A stretch of 9,062 bases of DNA from Candidatus Kaiserbacteria bacterium RIFCSPHIGHO2_12_FULL_56_13 (GCA_001781625.1 MFLS01000005.1:1-9062), one strand, 5' to 3'. Counted from the stretch's first letter, positions 1-6,934 are shown. The notes: generated by a model from the sequence alone, not told the origin. Numbers and translations: made by a program.

Positions 1-1
1 G

Positions 2-790
2 ACCGTCACTGTTACCACAACACCTCCGCCTCCTCCCGCGCCCACCTGCACTTTGTCCGCAAATCCTTCTTCAATAACGACTGGCGATTTCTCGACTCTC
101 TCTTGGACTTCAACGAACGCAACGTCCGTTTCCATTGATCAAGGAATCGGTTCTGTTGCCACAAGCGGTTCACAGAGCGTTTCTCCCGGTGGCACCACGA
201 CCTATACTTTGACGGCAACTGGCGCCGGCGGAACTGTGCAGTGTTCAAAAACGGTTACGGTAACTTCAAATCCTGCTCCAACCTGTACGCTCTCGGCTTC
301 TCCTTCTTCTATCACAACCGGCAACTCTTCAACTCTTTCATGGACCACCGCAAACGCTACTTCTGTCTCGGTTGATCAGGGAATCGGCTCGGTCGCCGCG
401 TCCGGTTCGACTACAGTTTCGCCTTCTTCGACAACCACGTATACCCTCACTGCAACTGGCGCTGGGGGAAGCATCACCTGTACCGCAACGGTGACTGTTA
501 CTTCAAGCTCGCTTACCATTAGTGGTATTTCAGTGACGCCGCAAGCGACCTTTGGCGTGGCAAGAGCGATTTTCGAGTGGAATACCGGTACGGTACCAGC
601 GACAGGCACGGTGGCATACGGCACCTCTCCTTCCGCGCTCACAAATACCGTAAATGCTTCGAACCTTCTCACTTCCCAAAGTGTCATCGCAAGGGGTCTT
701 CTAAGAAAAACCACGTACTATTATAAGATTACGGCGACCGCAGGGGCGCAAATAGTGCAATCAGTAGTACTCTCGTTCATCACGCCATAG
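2..790 (+). CDS. Secreted Ig-like repeat protein, C-terminal part (5' end outside window)
   Basis: The frame is open from the left edge to TAG at 788-790, so 262 residues are visible and the true start lies upstream. The visible part begins with TVTVT, which matches the end of the repeat unit described here, and then a Pro-rich linker. Two tandem Ig-like units of about 79 residues follow (from PTCTLSANPSS near residue 14 and PTCTLSASPSS near residue 93). Each has one Cys near its start and one near its end (VQC, ITC), suggesting an intradomain disulfide and an extracytoplasmic location. The last ~90 residues (from about 512) resemble a fibronectin type III or similar beta-sandwich, with the segment GLLRKTTYYYKITA. 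No membrane anchor or sorting motif is visible at the C-terminus. The composition is Thr/Ser-rich, as in surface or adhesin-like proteins. No catalytic motif is seen, and the specific function is unknown. Confidence 0.85.
   Translation, partial: TVTVTTTPPPPPAPTCTLSANPSSITTGDFSTLSWTSTNATSVSIDQGIGSVATSGSQSVSPGGTTTYTLTATGAGGTVQCSKTVTVTSNPAPTCTLSASPSSITTGNSSTLSWTTANATSVSVDQGIGSVAASGSTTVSPSSTTTYTLTATGAGGSITCTATVTVTSSSLTISGISVTPQATFGVARAIFEWNTGTVPATGTVAYGTSPSALTNTVNASNLLTSQSVIARGLLRKTTYYYKITATAGAQIVQSVVLSFITP
44..510 (+). repeat. Two tandem ~237-bp coding repeats (Ig-like units)
   Basis: The unit starting at 44 (PTC codons at 41-49) recurs at 281, an offset of 237 bases or exactly 79 codons. Shared segments include PSSITTG, STLSWT, NATSVS, DQGIGSVA, TTTYTLTATGAGG and TVTVT. 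The two copies keep long identical peptide blocks but differ at many third codon positions, so the duplication is not very recent. The TVTVT just inside the window edge suggests at least one more unit upstream. Confidence 0.85.
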
Positions 791-801
791 ATTTTTATTT
801 C

Positions 802-832
802 CGCGCGAGCGACAGAATGCCGCTCATGCGCG
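802..832. other. GC-rich hairpin just downstream of the Ig-repeat gene
   Basis: CGCGC-GAGCG at 802-811 pairs with CGCTC at 821-825 and GCGCG at 828-832, with a 2-base AT bulge and a 9-base loop. It begins 11 bases after the stop of the Ig-repeat gene. There is no T-tract after it, so it is not a standard intrinsic terminator. It may protect the mRNA 3' end. A second small palindrome (CCGAT-ATC-ATCGG) lies at 849-861. Confidence 0.35.
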
Positions 833-871
833 ATGAACTCAAGCGTCCCCGATATCATCGGCGAGCATTAC

Positions 872-948
872 AAAAAAACGACCTTCGAAATTGTCTAGCT
901 TTTATCGTTTTCCATCCAGCATTTACTAGCTCCTGCATACCAAGGTCG
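872..948 (-). terminator. Possible intrinsic terminator for EF-P
   Basis: On the minus strand CGACCTT (942-948) pairs perfectly with AAGGTCG (879-885). Seven T residues (872-878 on the complementary strand) follow immediately. The stem plus T7 is terminator-like and lies just past the EF-P reading frame. The 56-base loop is much longer than usual, so this is a moderate call. Confidence 0.35.
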
Positions 949-968
949 CAAAAAGGATATTGTGCAAC

Positions 969-1058
969 TTATGCTTTCGAGACCCGCTCGACGTACTCGC
1001 CGGTGTCGGTGTTGATACGGATGACGTCGCCCGCGTTGATGAAGAGGGGGGCGTTCAC
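969..1058 (-). pseudogene. efp: Displaced C-terminal tail of EF-P (29 codons after the in-frame TAG)
   Basis: Directly after TAG 1059-1061, in the same frame, 29 codons encode the canonical end of EF-P domain III: VNAPLFINAGD, VIRINTDTGEYVERV, SKA, then TAA at 969-971. No frameshift is needed, and a single base change in the TAG codon restores full-length EF-P. The undisturbed reading frame and normal codon use suggest the stop is either very recent or an assembly/sequencing error. Otherwise it is decoded as sense. Confidence 0.85.
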
Positions 1059-1544
1059 CTATGCGCCGCTCTCGAGGACGACTACTTTGTTGCCGCCTTG
1101 GGCAGTGTCGCCCTTGATACCCGGAGGTGCTTCGGTCACTTTCAAATCTGCTTTAACGGGAATCTTCACTGTGACGGGCTTCTCCTGATAGGTGGCGACT
1201 TCAACGGGTGCATTTTGAATGAGCCACTGGACCTTGTCGTGAACGGCGTCCTCGGGAAAGGAGAATCGGTTCTTTGCATTGTCTACTTCAGCGAACCAGC
1301 TCGCGCCCTTATTGGTATATAGATAGAGTGCATCCATCGTATCAACGTCAGCTTCTTGCACGGTCTCATTCTGGTGGAAAGAAATTTCAGTCACACGCCC
1401 CGTAATCATATTGCGGAGCTTGGTCTGGTTGACCGGCTTCCGCATCTGCATGCGGAAGATATGCGAGGAGAGCACTTCGTAGGGCTCGCCGTTATAGTCA
1501 ATGACGGTTTTTGGGAGAATCTCGTTGTAACTCAATATCGCCAT
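1059..1544 (-). CDS. efp: Elongation factor P, cut short by an in-frame TAG
   Basis: EF-P binds next to the P-site tRNA on the ribosome and relieves stalling at consecutive prolines. The 161-residue reading frame matches the family from MAILSYNEILPKTVIDYNGEPYEV (domain I, KOW-like) through domain II (about 66-127) into domain III (KGDTAQGGNKVVVLESGA). It then meets TAG at 1059-1061. The same frame continues after the stop with an unmistakable EF-P tail (VNAPLFINAGDVIRINTDTGEYVERV) to TAA at 969-971. Without the stop the protein would be 191 aa, close to the usual ~185-190. The ATG at 1542-1544 begins the conserved N-terminus; no Shine-Dalgarno is seen. By hand alignment the tip of the domain I loop is Met34 within MQMRK, not the PGKG lysine of E. 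coli EF-P. The gene is divergent from the sigma-factor gene. Identity is certain; whether the TAG is real, an error or read through is not. Confidence 0.9.
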   Translation of the reverse strand: MAILSYNEILPKTVIDYNGEPYEVLSSHIFRMQMRKPVNQTKLRNMITGRVTEISFHQNETVQEADVDTMDALYLYTNKGASWFAEVDNAKNRFSFPEDAVHDKVQWLIQNAPVEVATYQEKPVTVKIPVKADLKVTEAPPGIKGDTAQGGNKVVVLESGA

Positions 1545-1559
1545 AGATGGTTATAAAAA

Positions 1560-2192
1560 ATGCCGCAAAACGCGGATTCGTGTATGCTAGCAGACATCAT
1601 GGCTTTATCAAGTCCACTTGCGGATGCCGAAGATGCCGGAGCTTTGAGTGATGCCGAAGTGCTCGCGCGCAGTCAACGCGAGCCCGAACTTTTTGCCCTC
1701 ATTGTGCGTCGCTACGAGGCCCCCCTCCTGCGGCGAGCAAAATCGATACTCTATTCGCCAGAGGACGCTGAAGAGGTCGTGCAAGACGCTTTTACCAAAA
1801 TGTACCTCTATGCCGACCGCTACTCGCCGCAGGAGGGGGCATCATTCTCTTCGTGGGCATACACGATCCTCAATCGCGTTGCTTATACGAAATACCGTGC
1901 GAAGAAGGAGGAGCGCGGGCAGCGCGCCGAACTCCTCCCTGAACACTACGAGGCGTTGCCTGATGCGCGGGCAGAGTTTCTTGAAGATCTTTCGATCCGT
2001 AACGAAGTCTTGGCGGCGCTCGCAAAGCTGCCTGAAACCGCCGCAAAGATTTTGCGGTTGCAATTCATCGAAGGGAAGACTCAAGAGGAGATCGCCAAGT
2101 CCGAGAATCTTTCTATACCTGCCGTCAAAACCCGCGTACATCGAGCGAAGAAACAGTTTAAAGAGGTGTACGACGAACAAAACAAACTATGA
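1560..2192 (+). CDS. RNA polymerase sigma-70 family factor (ECF-like, sigma2 plus sigma4)
   Basis: This 210-residue protein has the two-domain ECF layout. Sigma2 spans about residues 43-110, with the core-binding helix DAEEVVQDAFTKMYLYADRY and the -10 recognition region FSSWAYTILNRVAYTKYRAKK. Sigma4 spans about 148-204, with helix-turn-helix TQEEIAKSENLSIPAVKTRVHRAKKQ. It would direct RNA polymerase to a special promoter set. There is no sigma3 domain. The start is uncertain: ATG 1560 gives the longest frame, but AT-rich -10-like boxes at 1552-1557 (TATAAA) and 1583-1588 (TATGCT) would favour ATG 1584 or 1599 with a very short leader. No Shine-Dalgarno precedes any of the three. The stop TGA at 2190-2192 overlaps the ATG of the next gene (ATGA), implying translational coupling with the membrane protein. 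Confidence 0.9.
   Translation: MPQNADSCMLADIMALSSPLADAEDAGALSDAEVLARSQREPELFALIVRRYEAPLLRRAKSILYSPEDAEEVVQDAFTKMYLYADRYSPQEGASFSSWAYTILNRVAYTKYRAKKEERGQRAELLPEHYEALPDARAEFLEDLSIRNEVLAALAKLPETAAKILRLQFIEGKTQEEIAKSENLSIPAVKTRVHRAKKQFKEVYDEQNKL
1563..1575. other. Small inverted repeat between efp and the sigma-factor gene
   Basis: CCGC-AAAAC-GCGG is a 4-bp inverted repeat with a 5-base loop. It sits in the short divergent region between the efp ATG (1544) and the internal ATG codons of the sigma gene (1584, 1599). On the minus strand it is followed by CATTTTTT, so it could be a weak attenuator or an operator for the divergent pair. The stem is too short to be sure. Confidence 0.2.
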
Positions 2193-2506
2193 CCACCATC
2201 GAGAACAATGTCATGCGCCGCGTGTATCGTATCCGCATTCTCTACGCGGTTTTTAGCGGAGTCACTGCTTCGTGCTTCTTGTTCCTGCTTTCTCTCTGGG
2301 GTATCGGCAGGGAAGTGTGGGTCGCAGCAGTCTTTGAGAATGGTCCGCAGGATCTCGTCGGGCGTGCGCAGTACCTTTTCTACGCCTTTCTTCAGACTGA
2401 TCTTATCGTCCAGATCCTCTGTCTCGTGGTTCTCGGTTCCATCATTTACCTCGCCTACCAAACCGCCCGCCTCATCGCTTCTTCTCTCGTCCCCGCCCGC
2501 GCGTAA
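2189..2506 (+). CDS. Small two-helix membrane protein, candidate anti-sigma factor
   Basis: This 105-residue protein begins inside the sigma-factor stop (ATGA overlap at 2189-2192). It has a basic N-terminus (RRVYRIR), a hydrophobic helix at about 14-38, a ~35-residue loop containing VFENGPQDLVGRAQYLF, and a second helix at about 73-98. Both short ends are predicted cytoplasmic. A small membrane protein co-translated with an ECF sigma factor is the usual arrangement for an anti-sigma factor. However, I see no zinc-binding HxxxCxxC motif or other recognised anti-sigma domain, so the role is inferred from position alone. Its last 35 bases overlap tail-to-tail with the dehydrogenase gene on the other strand. 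Confidence 0.8.
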   Translation: MTTIENNVMRRVYRIRILYAVFSGVTASCFLFLLSLWGIGREVWVAAVFENGPQDLVGRAQYLFYAFLQTDLIVQILCLVVLGSIIYLAYQTARLIASSLVPARA

Positions 2507-3338
2507 TGCTTGGCCCATAGACGCTGCGCAAAAGCTCAAGGTCTTTACCAGACGCGATAAGGAGCGCGAGATTCTTCTCTTTAAGCGCCTCAAGGACCGT
2601 CACACCGAGACGATCTCTCCCGAGTCCTTTATAGAGACGATGAAAAGCTTCGAAATCCTTTATGAAGCAGTGGCCGCCTGCGCCTCGGCCGGTTTTATGG
2701 AGAGGATTAGTGTGACTCGCTCCGATGCGCGGATCATTGATGAAAGCGTCTCGGACGCTCCTCCAATCCGCGCCCCGCGCGACAATCAGGTCATAGAGAA
2801 GGTTCATGAACACGACCTTCGTGAAGAGGAAGCAGTTGCCGGCATACTTAACGAACTCCGCGTCTCGTGCGTGCATCACTTTTTGGTAAGGAGCATTTGG
2901 CAGTACGGCGAGCACTCTCCTTGCTTTCGCGCGGTAGCGGGCGCTCATCTTCGGGATGCCGATGAGGTTGCGATTCGGATGTGCGGCGTCAAAGGCGGCT
3001 GTCGCTTCTGCGAGGAACTCGGGGCTATGAAGCACGAAGCAGTGAGGGAACGCCTTCTGCAGGCGCTCGGTTGTCCCCGGGAGCAGGGTTGACTTGATGA
3101 CGGCGATCTTTCCGTTGCCGACGAGAGGCAATACGGCGCGGACGGCGGAGTCATCGAATCCTTTCGGCGTCGTCGGTGTGGGAACGGCGATGAAGACGAT
3201 ATCGCAATTCTTGATGACCTCACGATTCTTTGCATACCGCTTCTCAAGCCCATAGCGCACGACACGGTAGCCGCGCCGCTCGAAGTCGTTTGCATAGTGC
3301 TTGCCGACCCATCCTTGGCCTATGAACCCGATTTTCAT
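2472..3338 (-). CDS. UDP-glucose/GDP-mannose dehydrogenase family protein, short form
   Basis: The family oxidises the C6 hydroxyl of a nucleotide sugar to a uronic acid in two NAD-dependent steps, supplying precursors for surface polysaccharide. The 288 residues show an N-terminal Rossmann NAD site (GFIGQGWVG, 4-12), VPTP at 52-55, KSTLLPGTT at 82-90, SPEFLAEATA at 105-114, the KxxxN pair K164/N168, and the catalytic block GGHCFIKD with Cys224 and Asp228. The nucleophile and lysine/asparagine are therefore kept. It stops ~60 residues after the catalytic block, whereas typical enzymes are 390-450 aa. The C-terminal UDP-binding domain is missing, and the tail is very basic (TRGRGREKKR). Substrate cannot be assigned and activity is uncertain. 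It starts 43 bases after the recA stop, so it may be read with recA or from its own promoter. Confidence 0.85.
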   Translation of the reverse strand: MKIGFIGQGWVGKHYANDFERRGYRVVRYGLEKRYAKNREVIKNCDIVFIAVPTPTTPKGFDDSAVRAVLPLVGNGKIAVIKSTLLPGTTERLQKAFPHCFVLHSPEFLAEATAAFDAAHPNRNLIGIPKMSARYRAKARRVLAVLPNAPYQKVMHARDAEFVKYAGNCFLFTKVVFMNLLYDLIVARGADWRSVRDAFINDPRIGASHTNPLHKTGRGAGGHCFIKDFEAFHRLYKGLGRDRLGVTVLEALKEKNLALLIASGKDLELLRSVYGPSITRGRGREKKR

Positions 3339-3381
3339 GCGATTACCTACTGATAACCGTGTGAGTGGTAGCCAGGATGCG

Positions 3382-4407
3382 CTAGGTCAGCTTCTCGCGT
3401 ATCTGCTTGAGGAGATCGTTGGCTACGCTTTTGTTTTCACGGAGGAAGGTGCGTGTCGCGTCATAGCCCACGGCAAGTTTTTCGCCCTTGAACTTATACG
3501 TGGCGCCCGCTTTTTCAATAAGGCCGTATTTTTCGCCAAGAGCGATCAGCTCGCCCTCGCGACTGATGCCCTCGTTATAGAGGAGGTCGAACTCGGTTGT
3601 CTTAAAAGGCGCGGCAACCTTGTTCTTCACCACCTTTACTCGGACACGGCCGCCCACCACCTCATCACCCTTCTTAATCTGGGCGATGCGACGGATATCG
3701 AGGCGCACGCTTGTATAAAACTTCAAGGCTTTGCCGCCCGACGTCGTTTCGGGATTTCCGAACATGACGCCGATTTGCATGCGGATCTGATTGATGAAAA
3801 TGACGATCGTCTTGCTACGCGCGGTGATTGCGGTCAACTTACGTAGCGCTTGGCTCATGAGGCGCGCCTGCTTGCCCACATGTATCGCGCCCATGTCGCC
3901 TTCGATTTCGTCTTTGGGAGTCAAGGCGGCGACTGAATCGATGACGATGACATCGACATTGTTGCTTCGCACGAGGGATTCAACGATGTCGAGTGCCTGT
4001 TCGCCTGTGTCGGGCTGTGAGATGAGGAGTTCGGGGAGCTTTACCCCGATCTTGCGAGCGTATTCAGGATCGAGGGCATGCTCAGCATCAACAAAGGCGC
4101 AAATGCCACCGCTCTTTTGCGCTTCGGCAATGGCATGGAGCGCAAGGGTCGTTTTACCTGAAGACTCGGGGCCGAATATCTCGACAATGCGGCCACGGGG
4201 CAAACCCCCGATCCCAAGCGCTGCATCAAGCCCGATCGAACCAGTCGAGATGGCGGGGATCTTCTCTGGCTTCCCGGCGCCAAAAGTCATGATGGCCTCG
4301 TCGCCGAACTTCGTCTTGATATTCTTAAGTGCAATCTCAATCGCCCTCTGCTTCTCGCTCTTCGGCGTCTCCTCTTCTTTTACTTTTGCAGGTTTTCGTG
4401 CAGGCAT
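3382..4407 (-). CDS. recA: Recombinase RecA
   Basis: This is the ATP-dependent strand-exchange protein of homologous recombination, and the family also triggers LexA cleavage. At 341 residues it is near normal length. It has the Walker A motif GPESSGKTT (79-87), the Glu of [10 protein letters not shown] (E109), Walker [11 protein letters not shown] (153-162), loop L1 ([25 protein letters not shown]) and loop L2 ([25 protein letters not shown]). A charged N-terminal extension ([16 protein letters not shown]) precedes the fold. The strongly acidic C-terminal tail of E. coli RecA is absent; the end is [10 protein letters not shown]. In L1 the usual GDSHVG is GAIHVG. ATG 4405-4407 follows the upstream gene's stop by 9 bases, with GGAG on the minus strand 13-14 bases ahead. 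It is probably co-transcribed with ftsK and the small Ig protein. No SOS box was recognised nearby. Confidence 0.97.
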   Translation of the reverse strand: MPARKPAKVKEEETPKSEKQRAIEIALKNIKTKFGDEAIMTFGAGKPEKIPAISTGSIGLDAALGIGGLPRGRIVEIFGPESSGKTTLALHAIAEAQKSGGICAFVDAEHALDPEYARKIGVKLPELLISQPDTGEQALDIVESLVRSNNVDVIVIDSVAALTPKDEIEGDMGAIHVGKQARLMSQALRKLTAITARSKTIVIFINQIRMQIGVMFGNPETTSGGKALKFYTSVRLDIRRIAQIKKGDEVVGGRVRVKVVKNKVAAPFKTTEFDLLYNEGISREGELIALGEKYGLIEKAGATYKFKGEKLAVGYDATRTFLRENKSVANDLLKQIREKLT

Positions 4408-4416
4408 ATGAAAATG

Positions 4417-4746
4417 TTACTCCGAGAGATATATGGTCCGGGTCATCGTGATAGTGCGGCCGAAGCGATCGGAGGCCATAAAGGTCAGTATAGAGGTTCC
4501 TGGCGCGTAGGCCAGCACTTCGCTGAAGGATCCTTCGTCGTCGGGCAAGAGAGGGTCGCCATTGAGGGTAAGAGCCGTCGTGCGCGTCACATGACCGCTC
4601 ATAGTGACAACGCCGCCGCTGATGGTTTCGCCGCTTTTTGGTGAGTCAATGGTAAGCGAGGGACCGAGGATCAAGGGAAACGCCTCGATAAGCCCGTAGA
4701 CGACGAGTGCGACAAACACGACGACCGTGATGATCCTGCCCGCCAT
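4417..4746 (-). CDS. Membrane-anchored single Ig-like domain protein between ftsK and recA
   Basis: The 109-residue protein has an N-terminal membrane helix at about 4-27 (IITVVVFVALVVYGLIEAFPLIL). One small beta-sandwich follows (about 31-107) with SPKSGETISGGVVTMSGHV, ALTLNGDPLLPDDEGSFSEVLAYAPGTSILTFMASDRFGR. The pattern of NG, GSF, aPGtN/S and A.D..G is typical of bacterial Ig-like domains of the glucodextranase B type. It is therefore probably tethered and exposed outside the membrane. Start ATG 4744-4746 is 2 bases after the ftsK stop, with GGGGAG upstream inside ftsK, and its stop is 9 bases before recA. It thus sits in the ftsK-recA operon. No catalytic residues are seen; a link to FtsK or the division site is suggested only by position. 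Confidence 0.8.
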   Translation of the reverse strand: MAGRIITVVVFVALVVYGLIEAFPLILGPSLTIDSPKSGETISGGVVTMSGHVTRTTALTLNGDPLLPDDEGSFSEVLAYAPGTSILTFMASDRFGRTITMTRTIYLSE

Positions 4747-4748
4747 CG

Positions 4749-6926
4749 TTACAGGGGCTCCCCGGGGGCATCAAGAGCTTCGGCGTTTGCGCGCGTCAGC
4801 ACTTCGCGCGGCTTTGCCCCATCAGCAGGCCCGATGACCCCCTTTGATTCGAGAACATCCATGAGGCGGGCCGCGCGCGAGTAGCCGATGCGGAGCTTAC
4901 GTTGGAGATAAGAGGTCGATGCTCGGCCCGCCTCTTCGACCGCCTGTTTCGCCGCCTGATAGAGGTCATCATCGATCTCTTCGTCATCGAAGCCGCCCGT
5001 AAGGGCTATGACATCGCCCGCGCCGCTCATCGAGCCGCCATTTCCTCCCATATCGATCGAGGTCAAGTCACCCGCGTTATGCTCTTTGATATAACGGACG
5101 ACCTTCTTCACCTCTTGCTCGGCGATGTAGGCGGTCTGGATTCTGACCGGTTTTTGCATATCGCTTGAGAGGTAGAGCATGTCACCGGCGCCGAGCAAGT
5201 GCTCGGCGCCCCCCTGGTCAAGGATGGTACGCGAGTCTATTTGCGAAGCGACCTGGAGCGCGAGCCGTGTCGGCACATTGGCCTTAATGAGGCCGGTGAT
5301 GACATTGACCGAAGGGCGCTGGGTCGAGAGGAGGAGGTGGATGCCGACGGCTCGGCTCATCTGGGCGAGTCGCACGATCGAGGCTTCGAGTTCGCGCGGG
5401 TAACTCGACATGATATCGGCAAGTTCATCGAGGACGATAACGATGTAGGGGAGCATCTCCGGCATATCTTCGTCCCGTCGTTTTTTAGCAGGTTCGACGA
5501 CCGACGCATGATACCCCTCGACATCGCGCGCGCCCTCGGCTTCGAGGATATTGTAGCGCCGCTCCATCTCCTTTGCCGCCCACTTAAGTGCGAGGATGCA
5601 TTTCTTTGGGTCGGTGATGACGGGCGTCAAGAGATGCGGGATGCCATTGTAGGTCGTGAGCTCAACGCGCTTCGGATCGACCATGATGAAGCGGAGCTGG
5701 TTGGGGCTGTTCCGGTAGAGAAGGGAGGTGATGATGGTGTGAATGGCGACTGATTTACCGGAGCCGGTTGCGCCCGCAACCAGAGCATGCGGCATTTTCA
5801 CGATGTTGAGATAATGCGGCGTGCCCGAGATATCACGGCCCAAAGCCCCGAGAAGAGGTTTTTTCGAAGCGCTCCATTCAGGAGCCGTGAGAAGGCCGCC
5901 AAGGCCTACGGTCGCTTTCGTCGTGTTTGGCACCTCGATCCCCACGAGCGATTTGCCGGGGATGGGAGCTTCGATCCTGACCGGGTGAGCCGCGAGCGCG
6001 AGCTCAAGGTTGTTTTGCAGAGAGACGATTTTTGAAAGCCGCACGCCTTCGGCGGGTTTGATCGCATAGCGCGTGACAGTCGGGCCGACCGAGACCTCGT
6101 CCATCTCGACATTTATACCGAAGTTTTGGAATGTGCGCCGAATGATGTTCGCATTCGCCTTAATATCGCCGACGCCCGGCTTGCCGCGGTCGTCGCTCAA
6201 GAGCGAGAGCGGGGGAGCATGATATTCGGCGTCAAAATTGCGGATGCCCGCGCCCGTTTTCGTCGGCGCAACTTCATTGAACACGGTTACAACCGGCTCA
6301 CGATGGGGTCCATCAATCACTTCTATCGGCTCCTCGTCCACTGACGGCTCTTCCTGCTCGAGTTCGTCTCCCGAGGTACCGGTAATCACGAATGAGTCTT
6401 GCAAGTCGCGTGCGCGCGAAGAGGCCTTTTGCCACATACGTACGAAAAGCGTCCAAAGAGCTTCAAGGTCGCTCACGAGAGCAAGCCCGATAGAGATGAG
6501 GGCGATGAGGAGAATGAGCGCCCCCCAGAAGCCGAAGAAGCCTGCGAGCGCACTGCCTGCCCATTCTCCAACGAGGCCGCCGAACCCTGCCTCGGGGAAG
6601 AGACCTGCAAAAGCAAGAATCGAAGCGAGTATGAGCACGAGCCCAGAAGTCGTGAGTGGCGCCATGACTGACCGGCCGAACCCAGCGTAGACACCGACGG
6701 CGATGAGGGCTAAGGGCAGGAGAAAAGCCCCGAGGCCAACGGTTGCATAGGCAAGAGCGAAGAGGGTGTCCCCCAAAGGGCCGGCATCGCCAAAGGCCGC
6801 GAGGCCTAAGATAAGGCCGCAGGCAACAAGAACGATCGCTGACGACCAACGGATGAGGGCGTCATAGGACTCAATATTCCGTTCACGATTTCGGCTGGCA
6901 CTTCGGCGCCTCATGGGTGCGACCAT
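4749..6926 (-). CDS. ftsK: DNA translocase FtsK/SpoIIIE family
   Basis: FtsK pumps chromosomal DNA through the division septum and helps resolve sister chromosomes. The 725 residues show four membrane helices in the first ~150 (about 28-48, 55-82, 92-110, 128-151) and an acidic linker (about 183-210). The alpha/beta motor follows, with Walker A GATGSGKS (385-392), VDPKRVEL (416-423), Walker B YIVIVLDELADIM (494-506) and STQRPSVNVITGLIKANVPTR. A C-terminal winged-helix gamma domain (about 650-712, LYQAAKQAVEE to GVIGPADGAKPREVL) reads KOPS-type sequences in the family. It is shorter than E. coli FtsK (1329 aa) because the long linker is reduced. ATG 6924-6926 overlaps a -10-like element, so Met5 (6912-6914) may be the real start. 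It heads the ftsK, Ig-protein, recA cluster. Confidence 0.96.
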   Translation of the reverse strand: MVAPMRRRSASRNRERNIESYDALIRWSSAIVLVACGLILGLAAFGDAGPLGDTLFALAYATVGLGAFLLPLALIAVGVYAGFGRSVMAPLTTSGLVLILASILAFAGLFPEAGFGGLVGEWAGSALAGFFGFWGALILLIALISIGLALVSDLEALWTLFVRMWQKASSRARDLQDSFVITGTSGDELEQEEPSVDEEPIEVIDGPHREPVVTVFNEVAPTKTGAGIRNFDAEYHAPPLSLLSDDRGKPGVGDIKANANIIRRTFQNFGINVEMDEVSVGPTVTRYAIKPAEGVRLSKIVSLQNNLELALAAHPVRIEAPIPGKSLVGIEVPNTTKATVGLGGLLTAPEWSASKKPLLGALGRDISGTPHYLNIVKMPHALVAGATGSGKSVAIHTIITSLLYRNSPNQLRFIMVDPKRVELTTYNGIPHLLTPVITDPKKCILALKWAAKEMERRYNILEAEGARDVEGYHASVVEPAKKRRDEDMPEMLPYIVIVLDELADIMSSYPRELEASIVRLAQMSRAVGIHLLLSTQRPSVNVITGLIKANVPTRLALQVASQIDSRTILDQGGAEHLLGAGDMLYLSSDMQKPVRIQTAYIAEQEVKKVVRYIKEHNAGDLTSIDMGGNGGSMSGAGDVIALTGGFDDEEIDDDLYQAAKQAVEEAGRASTSYLQRKLRIGYSRAARLMDVLESKGVIGPADGAKPREVLTRANAEALDAPGEPL

Positions 6927-6933
6927 TGTAGCA
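6925..6933 (-). promoter_or_regulatory. Candidate extended -10 promoter of ftsK
   Basis: The minus strand reads TGCTACAAT, an extended -10 (TGn plus TACAAT), at 6933 down to 6925. No good -35 is visible at 16-18 bases. Transcription would start near 6918, which is downstream of ATG 6926 and just ahead of ATG 6914. This favours Met5 as the start, with a near-leaderless mRNA. Confidence 0.4.
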
Positions 6934-6934
6934 C

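Noticed and set aside
44..510. CRISPR-like or non-coding tandem repeat
   Set aside because: The 237-base period is an exact multiple of three and both copies translate to the same Ig-like domain.
817..1188. 123-codon plus-strand open frame over the efp tail
   Set aside because: It is antisense to the clearly coding EF-P frame and its product resembles nothing; no ribosome-binding site.
969..1544. Genome-wide recoding of TAG as a sense codon
   Set aside because: TAG ends the Ig-repeat gene (788-790), recA (3382-3384) and the winged-helix gene (7788-7790) exactly where those proteins should stop, so only a local explanation fits.
2208..3092. 294-codon plus-strand open frame over the membrane-protein and dehydrogenase genes
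   Set aside because: It is a shifted frame of one real gene and antisense to another with recognisable catalytic motifs; its translation is Ser/Arg-rich without domain features.
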